Shown here piece by piece: positions 24,569 to 34,965 of a stretch of DNA of 64,000 bases. A program made the position numbers and the translations under genes. The number at the start of each line of letters is the position of its first letter. Within the stretch, counting starts at the first letter, position 1. Source of the stretch: Cymodocea nodosa (Eukaryota; Streptophyta; Magnoliopsida; Alismatales; Cymodoceaceae); the NCBI GenBank assembly GCA_036874045.1, contig JAZBRI010000003.1, forward strand, positions 19,445,501-19,509,500, in the 5' to 3' direction. The notes under the pieces were generated by a model. That model did not search any database. It was not told where the DNA came from and saw only the letters and a list, made by a program, of their open reading frames with translations.

Positions 24569-24590
24569 GCTCTGATCTCTATTGTTCTAA
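24569..24590 (-). other. Decayed copia primer binding site and LTR end
   Basis: Minus strand reads TTAGAACAATAGAGATCAGAGC, shaped like CTAACA-AT-TGGTATCAGAGC at other SIRE LTR/PBS borders, with the GGT replaced. It marks the 5' border of the minus-strand block; its LTR is cut off by the plus-strand LTR D starting at 24615. Confidence 0.45.
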
Positions 24591-24614
24591 GTTATAAATG
24601 ATTCTATAGATAAT

Positions 24615-25717
24615 TGTTGAGTATTTTGTTTTGATGATGTGTGCGGAACATAAGTAATCATATTTGCTCAATTACTATTGCTTGTGAAAGGAAATTAAGA
24701 ACATCAATTAATATAGAAAAAGTTTACTGATATAAATACTTGTCTGTATTGGATCTGAAATTATACTAAGTTAAATAACTAGTCGTTAAGTTGCATTAAT
24801 TTCTCATTTAACTAAACGTTAAGTTAACGTGTGTTTTTATTGAAAAGCATGATATGTTTTAAAGTTATATTTTCTATATCATGAACAGTGCATGTTTAGA
24901 CAACTCATTAAGTTAGAGTGTTATTTGTATAGAGATCACATGAGAACTCATTAAGTTAGAGGCTTAAAGGTTAAAATAGATCACTTGAGAACTCCTTAAG
25001 TTAGTGAGTAAAAGAAGAGATAAACTTGTTAAGTTAGTGTTGTACACGTGGTGAAAGTAAAGGCTACGAATGTTATATTGTATCATGTGAGTTGCACATG
25101 TTTAACTCGTTAAGTTAACATAACTGCACGCATTGAGTTGCTATATTGAACACTAAGGCAACGTGCTAGGTTAACGTTATAAACTTAAGTTGTTATTATT
25201 GCACGTGGTAAAATTCTTATTATAAAAACATTTGTTTATTACTAGTTTGTTGAGTTATCTGTAACACAACATAGTTGGTTCGTTGAGTTATCGTAACACC
25301 ACAAAGCTGGTTCGTTGAGTTAGCATAACACCACGGACTTAGTTCATTGAGTTAGCTACAGTACTTGTCACGTGAGTTGGCACATGAGGAACTCGTTAAG
25401 TTAGAAACGTTAAGTTATATATCTACTTGTTTTACTCGTTTAGTTAACATTAAAGTAACGACTTATTATTACACTTGACGAAAAATTTTGGATGAGAAAG
25501 TTTATTTTGCAGGAAATTTTTCATAGATCTAGGATTGATGATTAAAGAAAATTCGAAATGTAAACGTGGGTCAGAACGTGTGTATTTTGATGAAGGAAAA
25601 AGAGAAGATGTGAATAAGTGGAAAACTAGTAGTGATTAAACATGGAGGATATGTATGAAAAGAAGATACAATATAAAAGGCATAGAATTCTCATTGATCA
25701 ATTATCTCTGCACACCA
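24615..25717 (+). repeat. LTR D copy 3, plus strand, 3'-truncated
   Basis: Starts TGTTGAGTATTTTG and follows the reverse complement of 18212-17100 closely, with CTCATTAAGTTAG, CGTTAAGTTA and TTCGTTGAGTTA motifs throughout and a G-box at about 25045. Similarity stops at CACACCAAATGAA (about 25717), where pol sequence begins, so the last 500 bases of the LTR, the PBS and gag are deleted. Confidence 0.82.
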
Positions 25718-28700
25718 AATGAAGAATTAGAGATCAATAGAGAGATTGAAGATTTATCTGAGAAAATCAAAAATATGGACTTAAATGATCAAACTAATGA
25801 TGAAAGTGATGTACCTCCCGATGTTGATGAGAATATTGAGGAAAATCAGAGAAATTGGAGTTATTCTTCATCACATCCCATCACTCAAGTCATTGGTAAT
25901 ATTAATGAGGGAGTTAAAACTAGAGCTTCAGTAAATTTAAATAGTATGTGTATGTTTGTTTCTATGGTGGAACCAAAGAATATAGAAGAAGCATTATCTA
26001 ATGAAAATTGGATAGTGGCAATGCAAGAAGAACTAAATCAATTCATCATAAATGATGTTTGGGAATTAGTCTCTCCACCAAAAAATCAGTCCATAATAGG
26101 TACAAAGTGGATCTTTAGAAACAAAACTAACGAAACTGGTCAAGTTATAAGGAACAAAGCTAGATTAGTTGCATAAGGGTATATGTTCAAGCTTCAATTT
26201 TGCCCATTTTTAATGAATTTTATAAGTGATTTTGCATGATATTATATATCTATGGTGGATAAATGATATTAATTATGGGTAATATAAGTCTTGAAATATA
26301 GTGCAATATAGAAATTTAATTAACAAGTGCATCCCCCATTGGATATAATTTTACATGGAACACATTGATTTATTTTGCATGTCCTATGTTGGCTAACATC
26401 TCTTGGAGTTCAATTTCCATTAATTATAGGTAACACACATGTGGAAGGAGCTTATTGTAAAAGACAAAAAGAAGATGTGAATAATCAAAGTTGGTGGACT
26501 AAACTTTAAAGAAGTGGACATGCCAACACCTCATTGGCTCCCTTAGATCTATGGATTTTCATTGGAGGGTGATACACTCGATGCATGAAAAGTTGGGAGC
26601 GCGCGAGAGACATACGCGCGGAAGATGTACGCACGACCGAGAATCCGTTCGCTCGGTGAGATCCGCCCAATGGAGAGAATTATTTAAAGCCGGAAGAAAT
26701 AATTGTGGGACCGAGAGACGCGACCAAGAGTTCGGCAGCCGAAAGGACAACGCATACGAGAGGTGGAGACGCGGCTGAGCATCCGAGCATCCTTGTGGGA
26801 GTGAAAGCTCTTCCCAAGCTCCCTAGTAAAGCTCCATTGTGCAAGTTCCTCTATTACAGATTTTCAAAGCTCACCAAAATAGTGACAGCCCTTGGAAAGT
26901 TTGTTTTCTGGTAGCAGAGGAAAGCTAGAAGAGTTTGGTAGAGATGCACTTCTTGTTTATGATGTCTTAGTAGGATTAAATGTGTGTTCAAGTTTAATTA
27001 CTGCATTGTTCTCTTAATTTCAGTTTAGATTCACTTGATTTGCTGGGACCATACATAGGGCTTTCACAAGAGTGGTCGACACCTATGTATGGTATACTTG
27101 GCACATATGAATGTGAAGTGTTGATTCAAGGAGAAGAAGAGGAGTATAAGAACTTGGAAGTATATTGTGTTGAATTTCTTCTTAATGAAGAACCTCTCAT
27201 TTACCTTAGTTGTTAATTTTAATTTCAGTAGTTAGCTGAATTTGTTATATCTTATATTGATCACATTTTGTCCAAATCAATCTCCAAAAACAATTTCTAA
27301 TGCAAGTAGTATAGTATAGTTTAGTTAGATTAGCAAATAGCATAGTTGCATGCATTTAGTATAAATTAGAATAGAGTAGCATAGCCTATTGAATCTTCGT
27401 ATTTTATTTTTCTTTCCTCAATTTTTATGCATTGATATAACTTTTGAAATCACGTGGAACTTGTGTGCATGTTATAATTGAATGAGTTGATAGATTTTCA
27501 AGTAAAGAAATTGATTCACATCACCATTTTCCACTACACATTGCCTTAAAACTGCATGATTTGTGAGCTTATGTTAATTTTGATTATTCTACATTCACAT
27601 GTCATTAATTTACTGAAGTATACCTAAGAGCTTGAAGAACAAGTTGAGTAATAGTTGATTAAGTCATAAACACAATCCTTGTGGAAGAATGACCTGTATT
27701 TGCCATGTACACCAAAAGAACTGTGCACTTGCAGTAAAGCTTGAGCTAAAAATATAGCTCAACAATACACAGGAAGAAGGACTAGATTATGATGAAACAT
27801 TTGCTCCTGTGGCTAGGTTAGAAAGTATTAGAATATTATTGCCCTATGCTTGTTATATGGATTTTAAATTATTTCAAATGGATGTAAAGAGTGCATTTCT
27901 AAATGGTTTAATTAATGAAGAAGTCTATGTAAAACAACCACCAGGATTTGAAGATATTAAAAATCCTAACTTTGTGTATAAATTGAAGAAAGCCTTATAT
28001 GGTTTGAAGCAAGCACCTAGATCATGGTATGAAAGATTATCTACTTTTTTAATAGAAAAAGGCTATATCATGGGAAAAGTGGATCATACTCTATTTATCA
28101 AGAGAGATGGTAAAGATCAGATTGTTGTTCAAATATACGTGGATGATATAATCTTTGGAGCAACCTCTGATAAGCTGATAAAAATATTCTCTGAAGAAAT
28201 GACTAATCAGTTTGAAATGAGTATGATAGGAGAACTTTCATATTTTCTAAGACTTCAAATTAAGCAAATGGATAAAGGTATATTTTTAAATCAGGAAAAA
28301 TATGCAGATGAAATGGTTAAGAAATTTAATTTTAATGATACAAGGATTCGAGGAACTCCTATGAGTACTTCTTTAAAGTTAGATATTGATGACATAGGAA
28401 AATCAGTAGATCAAAGAAAATACAGAAGTATGATTGGTTCTTTACTTTATTTGACTGCTAGTAGACCTGATATTATGTTTATTGTGTGTGTTTGTGCTAG
28501 ATTTCAATCTAATCCTAAAGAATCACACTCAATTGTAGTTAAAAGAATATTTAGATATATACAAGGAACTAAAAATTTCGGACTATATTATTCTAAGGAT
28601 AGTTCAATAAATCTTATAGGATATACTGATGTTGATTATGAAGGATCTAAATCTGATAGAAAGAGTATCAGTGGCACATGTCAATTATTGGGAAATAATT

Positions 28701-29086
28701 TAGTGTCATGGTTTAGTAAAAAGCAAAACTGTGTATCACTTTCTACTATAGAAGTTGAATATGTTGCTACTGCACTATGTTGCACTTAGATTCTGTGAAT
28801 AAGGCAAACTTTAGAAGATTTTGGATTATCTTATGATACAACTAAGATTTATTGTGACAGTAGTTCTGCAATAAATCTTTCCAAAAATCCTGTATTACAT
28901 TCAAGAGCAAAGCATATAGAGGTTAGACATCATTTTCTAAGAGATAACGTAATTAAAGGAAAAATTAAATTAGAATTTGTGTCTAGTAAAAATCAATTAG
29001 CTGATATATTTACAAAACCTCTAGACGAAAATACATTCTGCAACATTAGATTAAATTTGGGTATTTGTAGGCTATGTGATGTGTAA
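25718..29086 (+). pseudogene. SIRE-D pol (RT and RNase H), split by a solo LTR
   Basis: 25718-26183 encodes the linker and RT start (NWIVAMQEELNQF, VWELVSPP, GTKWIFRNK, ARLVA). 27765-29086 continues without lost residues: YDETFAPVARLESIRILL, QMDVKSAFLNG, KKALYGLKQAPRSWYERL, YVDDIIFG (near 28136) and RNase H to TAA at 29084-29086. The stops right after ARLVA (26174) and at 28787 sit at positions where relatives have Gln. Upstream integrase, protease and gag are missing. This element carries the accessory ORF at 29915 after pol. Confidence 0.85.
26184..27764. mobile_element. Solo LTR (family X) inserted in SIRE-D RT
   Basis: Starts TGTTCAAGCTTC and ends GAGCTCAACA; 1581 bp; flanks rejoin to an intact RT reading (GGxTA / ACACAGG). 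TSD is imperfect (ATA/TATA only). The end, with TGTGCACTTGCAG near 27720, resembles Athila-type LTR ends. An island at about 26580-26770 is strikingly GC-rich for this window (runs such as GAGCGCGCGAGAG). No gag or pol inside. Confidence 0.65.
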
Positions 29087-29914
29087 AATGCTTAAACTCT
29101 ACATAAAAAGATAAATAGTATTGATGATGTTGTTCACCTCATAGATATTATATACTTATCATAAATATCTAAAGTAATATCTAAATTGCTGCTTAAGATA
29201 CTATGTATTTATTGTAAAATCATAGTAGTATCTTATTGATGTTAAGTAGTTTATCAATTTTAATGGTTTTTACGATTTTAAGTGGAAGTGTAAATGAAAA
29301 ACATTAAATACTTCTAACATTCTGAAATTTTGATTAAGTGTTTTCTTTGAATCAAGGAAAGTGCATATGATCATGCATAAATCTTGTAGGGGGAGGATTA
29401 ACAATGTCCAAAAATAGATTAATATAATTCAGAATACAAATCTTGGTTAATCTGAATTAATGTCCTCTTAAAATCTTGATGAAATAATTTAAAAAGACAA
29501 ACAAACTATTTTAGATTCAAAGGACAGGAATGTTAGAATAGTTTACAATGTTCTCAAGAAAATAATAAGGTATAGCTATTGTGATGTGTTTGGAACGTTT
29601 CAGTTGGAAGCATTCGAAAATTGTTTTAAGTGTACTAACTAAACGTTATGTTAGATAAGATAACGTGTAAAAATGCCTCTAGACACCGTTTTACTCATTA
29701 GGTTAGTTAACTCAACAAGTTATACTTGAATATTTCGGGTACCTTGATTGAATAAACTTTATTCAATATTTATTTAATATCTAAACCTAACTTCTCTTCA
29801 CGTTGAGTTATTCGCCTAAAACCCTATTTAAACACTTATTACACAGGCACTTAGGTTATTTGTAAACTTTGTCAAGAAACTATTTCCCACTTGTTGCTGT
29901 TACAACCTACGACG
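29087..29914 (+). promoter_or_regulatory. Intergenic region between pol and accessory ORF, possible internal promoter
   Basis: Has a purine run TAGGGGGAGGA (29387-29397), inverted motifs (GTTAGTTAACTCAAC near 29705, CACGTTGAGTTA near 29801, TAACTAAACGTTATGTTAG near 29638), and a TATTTAAA box at 29825-29832, about 85 bases before the accessory ATG. The arrangement would suit production of a separate mRNA for the accessory ORF, as proposed for env-like ORFs of SIRE elements; this is inference. Confidence 0.4.
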
Positions 29915-32182
29915 ATGGTCTCCAAGTTCTACAAAGGTCGTGGCAGAGGAAAAGGCAAAAGTAGAGGAGATGCAAAAGGAAAAGAAATAGAAAATGATGA
30001 AGTTCCACGCACTTGGTTCAAGAAAATATTTCGAGTGGACAAAAGGTTAACAGAAATTTATAGAGATTACTTCTTTTCTAAAGAAATACTAGATGAAGTT
30101 AGACAAGAACTTCAACATACTGATGCAAATATTACCTACATGGGAATTCAAAGTAAATATGATAGAGAATACCATATGAAATGTGCTAAGATTGCATTTT
30201 TAGAACAGTATGCAAAATATTTAGAAAAAGGTGTAGGTTCATCAACTAGAATTCCTCAAACTCCTATTAGTGGTACAAGACTACAACCATTTGAGGAAGA
30301 GAATGAATCAGTTATCCCTACTCCTTTATATTCAAAATAATTAGAATCAAATAATGCTATTGATAAAAGAAAAGTTGAAAGTCTTCGAAAGACTATAGCA
30401 ATAGAAAGTACCTTTGAAGAACTAAAGTAGAATACTTTTATGGAGCAATTTGAAAAGAAAACAGTAATACTTGAAGAGGAGAAAGAAAAATGTTATAGTA
30501 GAAGGAAAGTGAGAAAAATTATGTCTAAGGAAACAAAGTCTATTGAAAAAGAAAAATCAGATGAAAATTTATTTCCAAAGAACAATGTATGTCTAGACAT
30601 TGTACCTTATTGTGCATCTGATAAACTCATCAGTTCTGAACATACTGAAACTAATGAAGATAATGAGACTTTATTTTCCCTAACTAGAAAGCTTGAGAAG
30701 AAATACAAGTCAAATATAAGCTCAAGTTTTTCTATTAGTACAAGTCCTAATGATGCAGAAATTGAAAAATCAGAGCATCAGGCACCTGACATTGAACAAG
30801 TTATTGCAGATATAATTGAAAATGTTGAGGCAGTAACTAGTTCACAAGCTGAATTGTTTGGAGTAATAGATATTGAAAATGTTAAGACTCCAGAAGAGCT
30901 AAAAGTTAACCAGCCTTCTTTAGAATCTATAGAAGCAGAGTCAAAGAATTCACAGCATGTCTTAATGGAAATATCTGTTGAACAAAATGAACAATTTCAG
31001 ACAGATACACCGACTGTAGAATTTGTGGAAAAATTGAACTCTAAAGATTCTATAGAGACTAAACAGATGAATGTTGAGCATATTGAAAATGTTCCTTACA
31101 TTGTTGAAGTTGAAGAATCAAGCTTACCTGAGCAGTTTCAAGATAATATTTTGATAGAGGAACAAAATAACATTCATTTTGCAAAAGAGATTCCTGAAGA
31201 TGAAATAAATTCAGAATCAAAGCTTCAGGTATCACCTTCTTTGTGTACAGTATTACAAATTCAAGGTAACTCAATTCATTTTAGATCTGAAGAAGCATTG
31301 CAGAAATACAATAATTTGATTACATGTCAGATTCTGCATGCTCGTCCAATAAAATTCAAAAATTTGATGGAAATAAGAGATCTATTTGAGTTTCATTGCC
31401 TCATTCAATTCTTGCCAGTTGGAACGAAATGGAAGCAATACAAAGAGCTTATTACAGTTTTTTATAGCAATCTGGTCAAGAATGACAACATATTGAAAAC
31501 TCAAATAAATCAACAGGAGTTCACATTGTCTCCTAAGTTAATTTTTGAAGTTTTGGGATTAAAGAATGAAGGTGTTATTGTTACAAACAGATTTGACATG
31601 ATTAGACAACTAGAATGGAACATTCAATCTTTATCAAAAATTCCAGATGTATATTCTAAAATGAGATTAATGGAAAATCTAAATGTAGAGGCAAGGTTCA
31701 TTGCAAATATATTGCATGCAAATTTATTTCAGAGAGTTGGACACAATTTGGAAGTCAGTAGAAGCTATTTATATGCAACTTATGGCCTACTGAATAGAAT
31801 TCAAATCAATTGGTTTGATGTTTTTATTTCTCAACTATAGCATATGAGTTCAAAGTTATTTTATGGTGATACTATATGTAGACTCATTGCAAGCCAATTG
31901 AATTTATCCGACTAGCCCTCTGAAACTAAAGGCATGAGAGCATTTAGTGTAAAATATTTGCAACGATTCCAGCTCATGCATAAACCTCAACGACAACAAC
32001 AAAAACAACCTGATTGTATAGACCATATACAACAACAACAACAAAGTTATTCAGTTCAAGCAGAACATCAAACCCAGCTACCTCCTAACTTAGATGTAGT
32101 GCTTAACGTCATCAGAAATGATATTAGGCATCTAGGAGATAAAATATGTAATGCTATAAGTGATATACTTAGGAGGGGTTGA
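29915..32182 (+). pseudogene. Accessory ORF of SIRE-type element, Transposase_32-like, 755 codons
   Basis: From ATG 29915 (MVSKFYKGRGRGKGKSRG) a single frame of 755 codons reaches TGA 32180-32182, broken by only four stops (near 30338, 30428, 31838 and 31913); the last two lie where sister copies have Gln and Trp. Parts in order: a basic Gly/Arg/Lys N terminus (possible nucleic-acid binding or nuclear signal), a helical stretch, a long acidic low-complexity middle (residues about 170-430), a globular C-terminal domain (residues about 440-640: IHFRSEEALQKYNNLI, LFEFHCLIQFLPVG, VFYSNL, LSPKLIFEVLGLKNEG, ARFIANILHANLFQRVGH, YATYGLLNRIQINW) and a Gln-rich tail. The globular order and motifs fit the 'putative plant transposon protein' family (Transposase_32-like) common beside plant retroelement genes; biochemical role unknown. 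No signal peptide or membrane segment is evident, so it does not look like an envelope protein despite its env-like position. Confidence 0.72.
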
Positions 32183-32235
32183 TAACTATTTTTATTTGTT
32201 TCTGAATACAAAATGTAATGTTTTCTGATAACTGT

Positions 32236-32551
32236 CTACACATTTTATATTGACCATCATTTGGATAAACTATAAGATTCTCATACTCGGCTCTATTATA
32301 TTAAGGATAATTCATTTGTTGTTCATGGGATCTAGCTATCTGCAAACATCTCAGTTTCAAACAGTTAGAAATGTCGTGACCTTCAAAATTGCAGAATTCA
32401 CATATGCTAACTACAGGTTTCAGAAATCTTTGAGCATAAGCATATGCCATATTCTCAATTACAGAAGAAAGCACACAACACTCTGGCTATTAAAACGAAA
32501 CAGCTCTAACAGTTGCTTATATTAATTCCCCAACAACGGCACCATAAAACT
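32236..32551 (-). pseudogene. Gypsy B 5' internal end: PBS, leader and start of gag
   Basis: Minus strand. PBS-like TGGTGCCGTTGTTGGGG (32543-32527) lies just inside the LTR. The ATG then opens MAYAYAQRFLKP and a zinc knuckle of C-X2-C-X4-H-X4-C form (CEFCNFEGHDISNC). It matches 60134-60480 and stops at about 32236, where the 3' UTR of the accessory ORF begins. As in the other copy, the knuckle sits near the N terminus with no capsid domain ahead of it. Confidence 0.78.
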
Positions 32552-34731
32552 TGTTTGGTTACCCAGCACGACATCAGAAAACTCATTTGGATCTCCAACA
32601 ACGCACTAGAAAAACTTGGATTTGTTAACTTCTATTTTTACTTAGTTAATTTATCTTTATGCCTATTCCATTTTTTTTTAGAAGTAAACAAACAACCTTT
32701 CACACAAATTAGATTTTAATTCCAATTTGTATTTTAACTGCAAGTGCACAATGTCTACTCTATTAGTGTGCAAGTACAAGTCAATCCCACAGAGAATTGC
32801 TTAAAAATTGAGAACTATTCCATTTTGAACAATCAAATTTATATATTCAATAAGCTCTTCGTTGAATTACAGTTAACTCAACGGACAAAGTTCATTGAGT
32901 TATGGCTAACTCAACGGACTAACCTCGTGGACCTAAGTTAACTCCACGAGCTTGTCTTTCCAATTTAATATTGCTATTTACAAAGGAATTCGGCCAACCA
33001 TTGGGCGGTTCCACAGATTGTAAATAACATCAATTAAGCTCTTTAATGTTAGTAAACACGGGATTTATCATTAAGCATACTAACATTCAGATAATTCAAA
33101 CAATAACCATTAAAATCTTTAAGTCTTTTGAACGAACCAATTTCAGTAAACTGTAAAATTAAAACAAACATAAAACAATCACAACACTGACAAATATAAC
33201 ATTAATCACTATACAACACAACACTCAAATACAAGATACAAACACAGATAAATTGTTTTTGGTATTTTTGTTTTAATATGAAAGTGGAAATGGGTGAAAG
33301 GTGAAATGTAAAGTAATCTCAGTCGACAATAAATACTTTCGTCACTACATGCGAGGCGATTACACCACTGAAAATTAAACCACTTACAATTCTGTCTCCT
33401 CTCCTTATAGAATCATGAGTCCAGAATTGCAAGATGATCACCTCTTTAGCATACAGGCATCAACCCGAAACCAAGGCTAGAATCTTTACGATCTCCTGAG
33501 ATATGAGTTGGCGCTTGGTGAAAATGACTTCCCTTCCCACGACGCGATCACTCCTCACAGTAGTTGTCAGGCACTATGTTTGGCTCAGAATCAACTCGAC
33601 ATCAGGAAAGTATTCTCACAAACCTCCGATGGTTGGTGATTATGGTGGTGGTGATGATGGTTAGTGTGGTACTTTGGAGAATTGTCGATGCTAATCTTCT
33701 TCTGTACACACTGGCCACACCCATCAATCACACACCCTTTACTTCTTTTTCTTCTTTTCTTTTATATTTCTTTAGTGATAACTGCTTCTGCTTGAATGGT
33801 CGGTTTGATTTCCTTCATTCATATCAACGACGATGATTTCTTCTCCCTACGCGATACGTGCGATCGTGGTTTTTCCTTCCAACTGTCCTGTTTCTACAAC
33901 CGCTACAGTGGCATATTAGAAAATAAATAGTCTGTGGAGTTACAGATAACTCAATAAACTTGCTTCGTTGATTTAACTATAAAACACGTGCATAAATTTA
34001 ACTATCTGATGCTTAGCTGCATTTCGGATACTTATAAACTTAACTATTCGATGTCCAGATGCATTTCAGATAGTTACAGATAACTCACTGATATATAACT
34101 TAAGTAAATCTACCAGATCTTGACACATGTCAGCAGCAGTTTAATAATAAAAGAAACATTTCGGAGAGTTACAGGTCTAACTATCTGATGCCTAGATGCA
34201 TTTTAGATAGTTAGAGATAGCTCACCGAAAATCCACTTAAGTCACTTTCCGAGAACATGACACGTGTTCACAGCTATTTTATAAATAAAAGGAGATTTCG
34301 GAGAGTTACACATACAACTATTCGATGCCCAACTACAATTTCAGATAGTTATAGATAACTCACCGGAAGTTCACTTAAGTCATGCATTATGGTTTCGACA
34401 CGTGTACTTCAGGAAATAATAAAATATTCTTTTAAAACATAACTGTTCGGAAATTTAAACATAACTATCCGAAATATATTCGGTATGTTAAACATAACTG
34501 TCCGAAATATCAGAAAATTCGGATACTTAAGGATTTCACAGCTTGCAGCTTACCGATAGTTCAAAAATAAACTAAATTAACATTAATTCCCCAAAATTAA
34601 GCAGATTCTTTAATTAAAGCTTATAACAATGCAATTATAACATAATGGTTTAATTCTCATATTATAAGCTAAATATTATGCAATTAACCATCATTTAACC
34701 GTTAATATTATGCACTTTTTCATTCTAAACA
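32552..34731 (-). repeat. LTR B copy 2, minus strand (5' LTR of a truncated gypsy element)
   Basis: 2180 bp, reverse complement of TGTTTAGAATG...CCAAACA. CGTTGAATTA/TAACTCAACGG-type pairs at 32862-32950; a hairpin and G-box array at 33920-34540 with CACGTG at 33985, 34261 and 34399. The leader and PBS on its left identify it as a 5' LTR. Confidence 0.88.
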
Positions 34732-34965
34732 TGATGCTAATATATTTTGTATGTAATTTACATATGTTTTAAATATATTTGTAGGTTGAAGAGGAGAAAA
34801 TAATGTTAAAATAGATTATTGAAAAATACAGAATATCTATATAGTAATGTAATTTATGTATTCTGAAGAAGAATAAAATGAAGAATTAATTCTAACACTT
34901 TAGAAAGACCAACTAGTTAAATCTTAGTTTGCTAAGGGACTAGCAAAATTTAAGTATGGGGGAAG
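34732..34965 (+). other. Gypsy 3' internal end with polypurine tract
   Basis: AT-rich segment ending GACTAGCAAAATTTAAGTAT then GGGGGAAG directly before LTR B copy 3; this wording is typical of Athila 3' ends. It is the only internal sequence left of a plus-strand gypsy element. Confidence 0.72.

Noticed and set aside
26551..26914. Overlapping ORFs in the GC-rich island
   Set aside because: Arise from GC richness lacking stops; both strands open, no start context or domain, within an LTR.
29915..32182. Envelope protein for the accessory ORF
   Set aside because: Position fits, but no signal peptide, transmembrane helix or cleavage site is visible.
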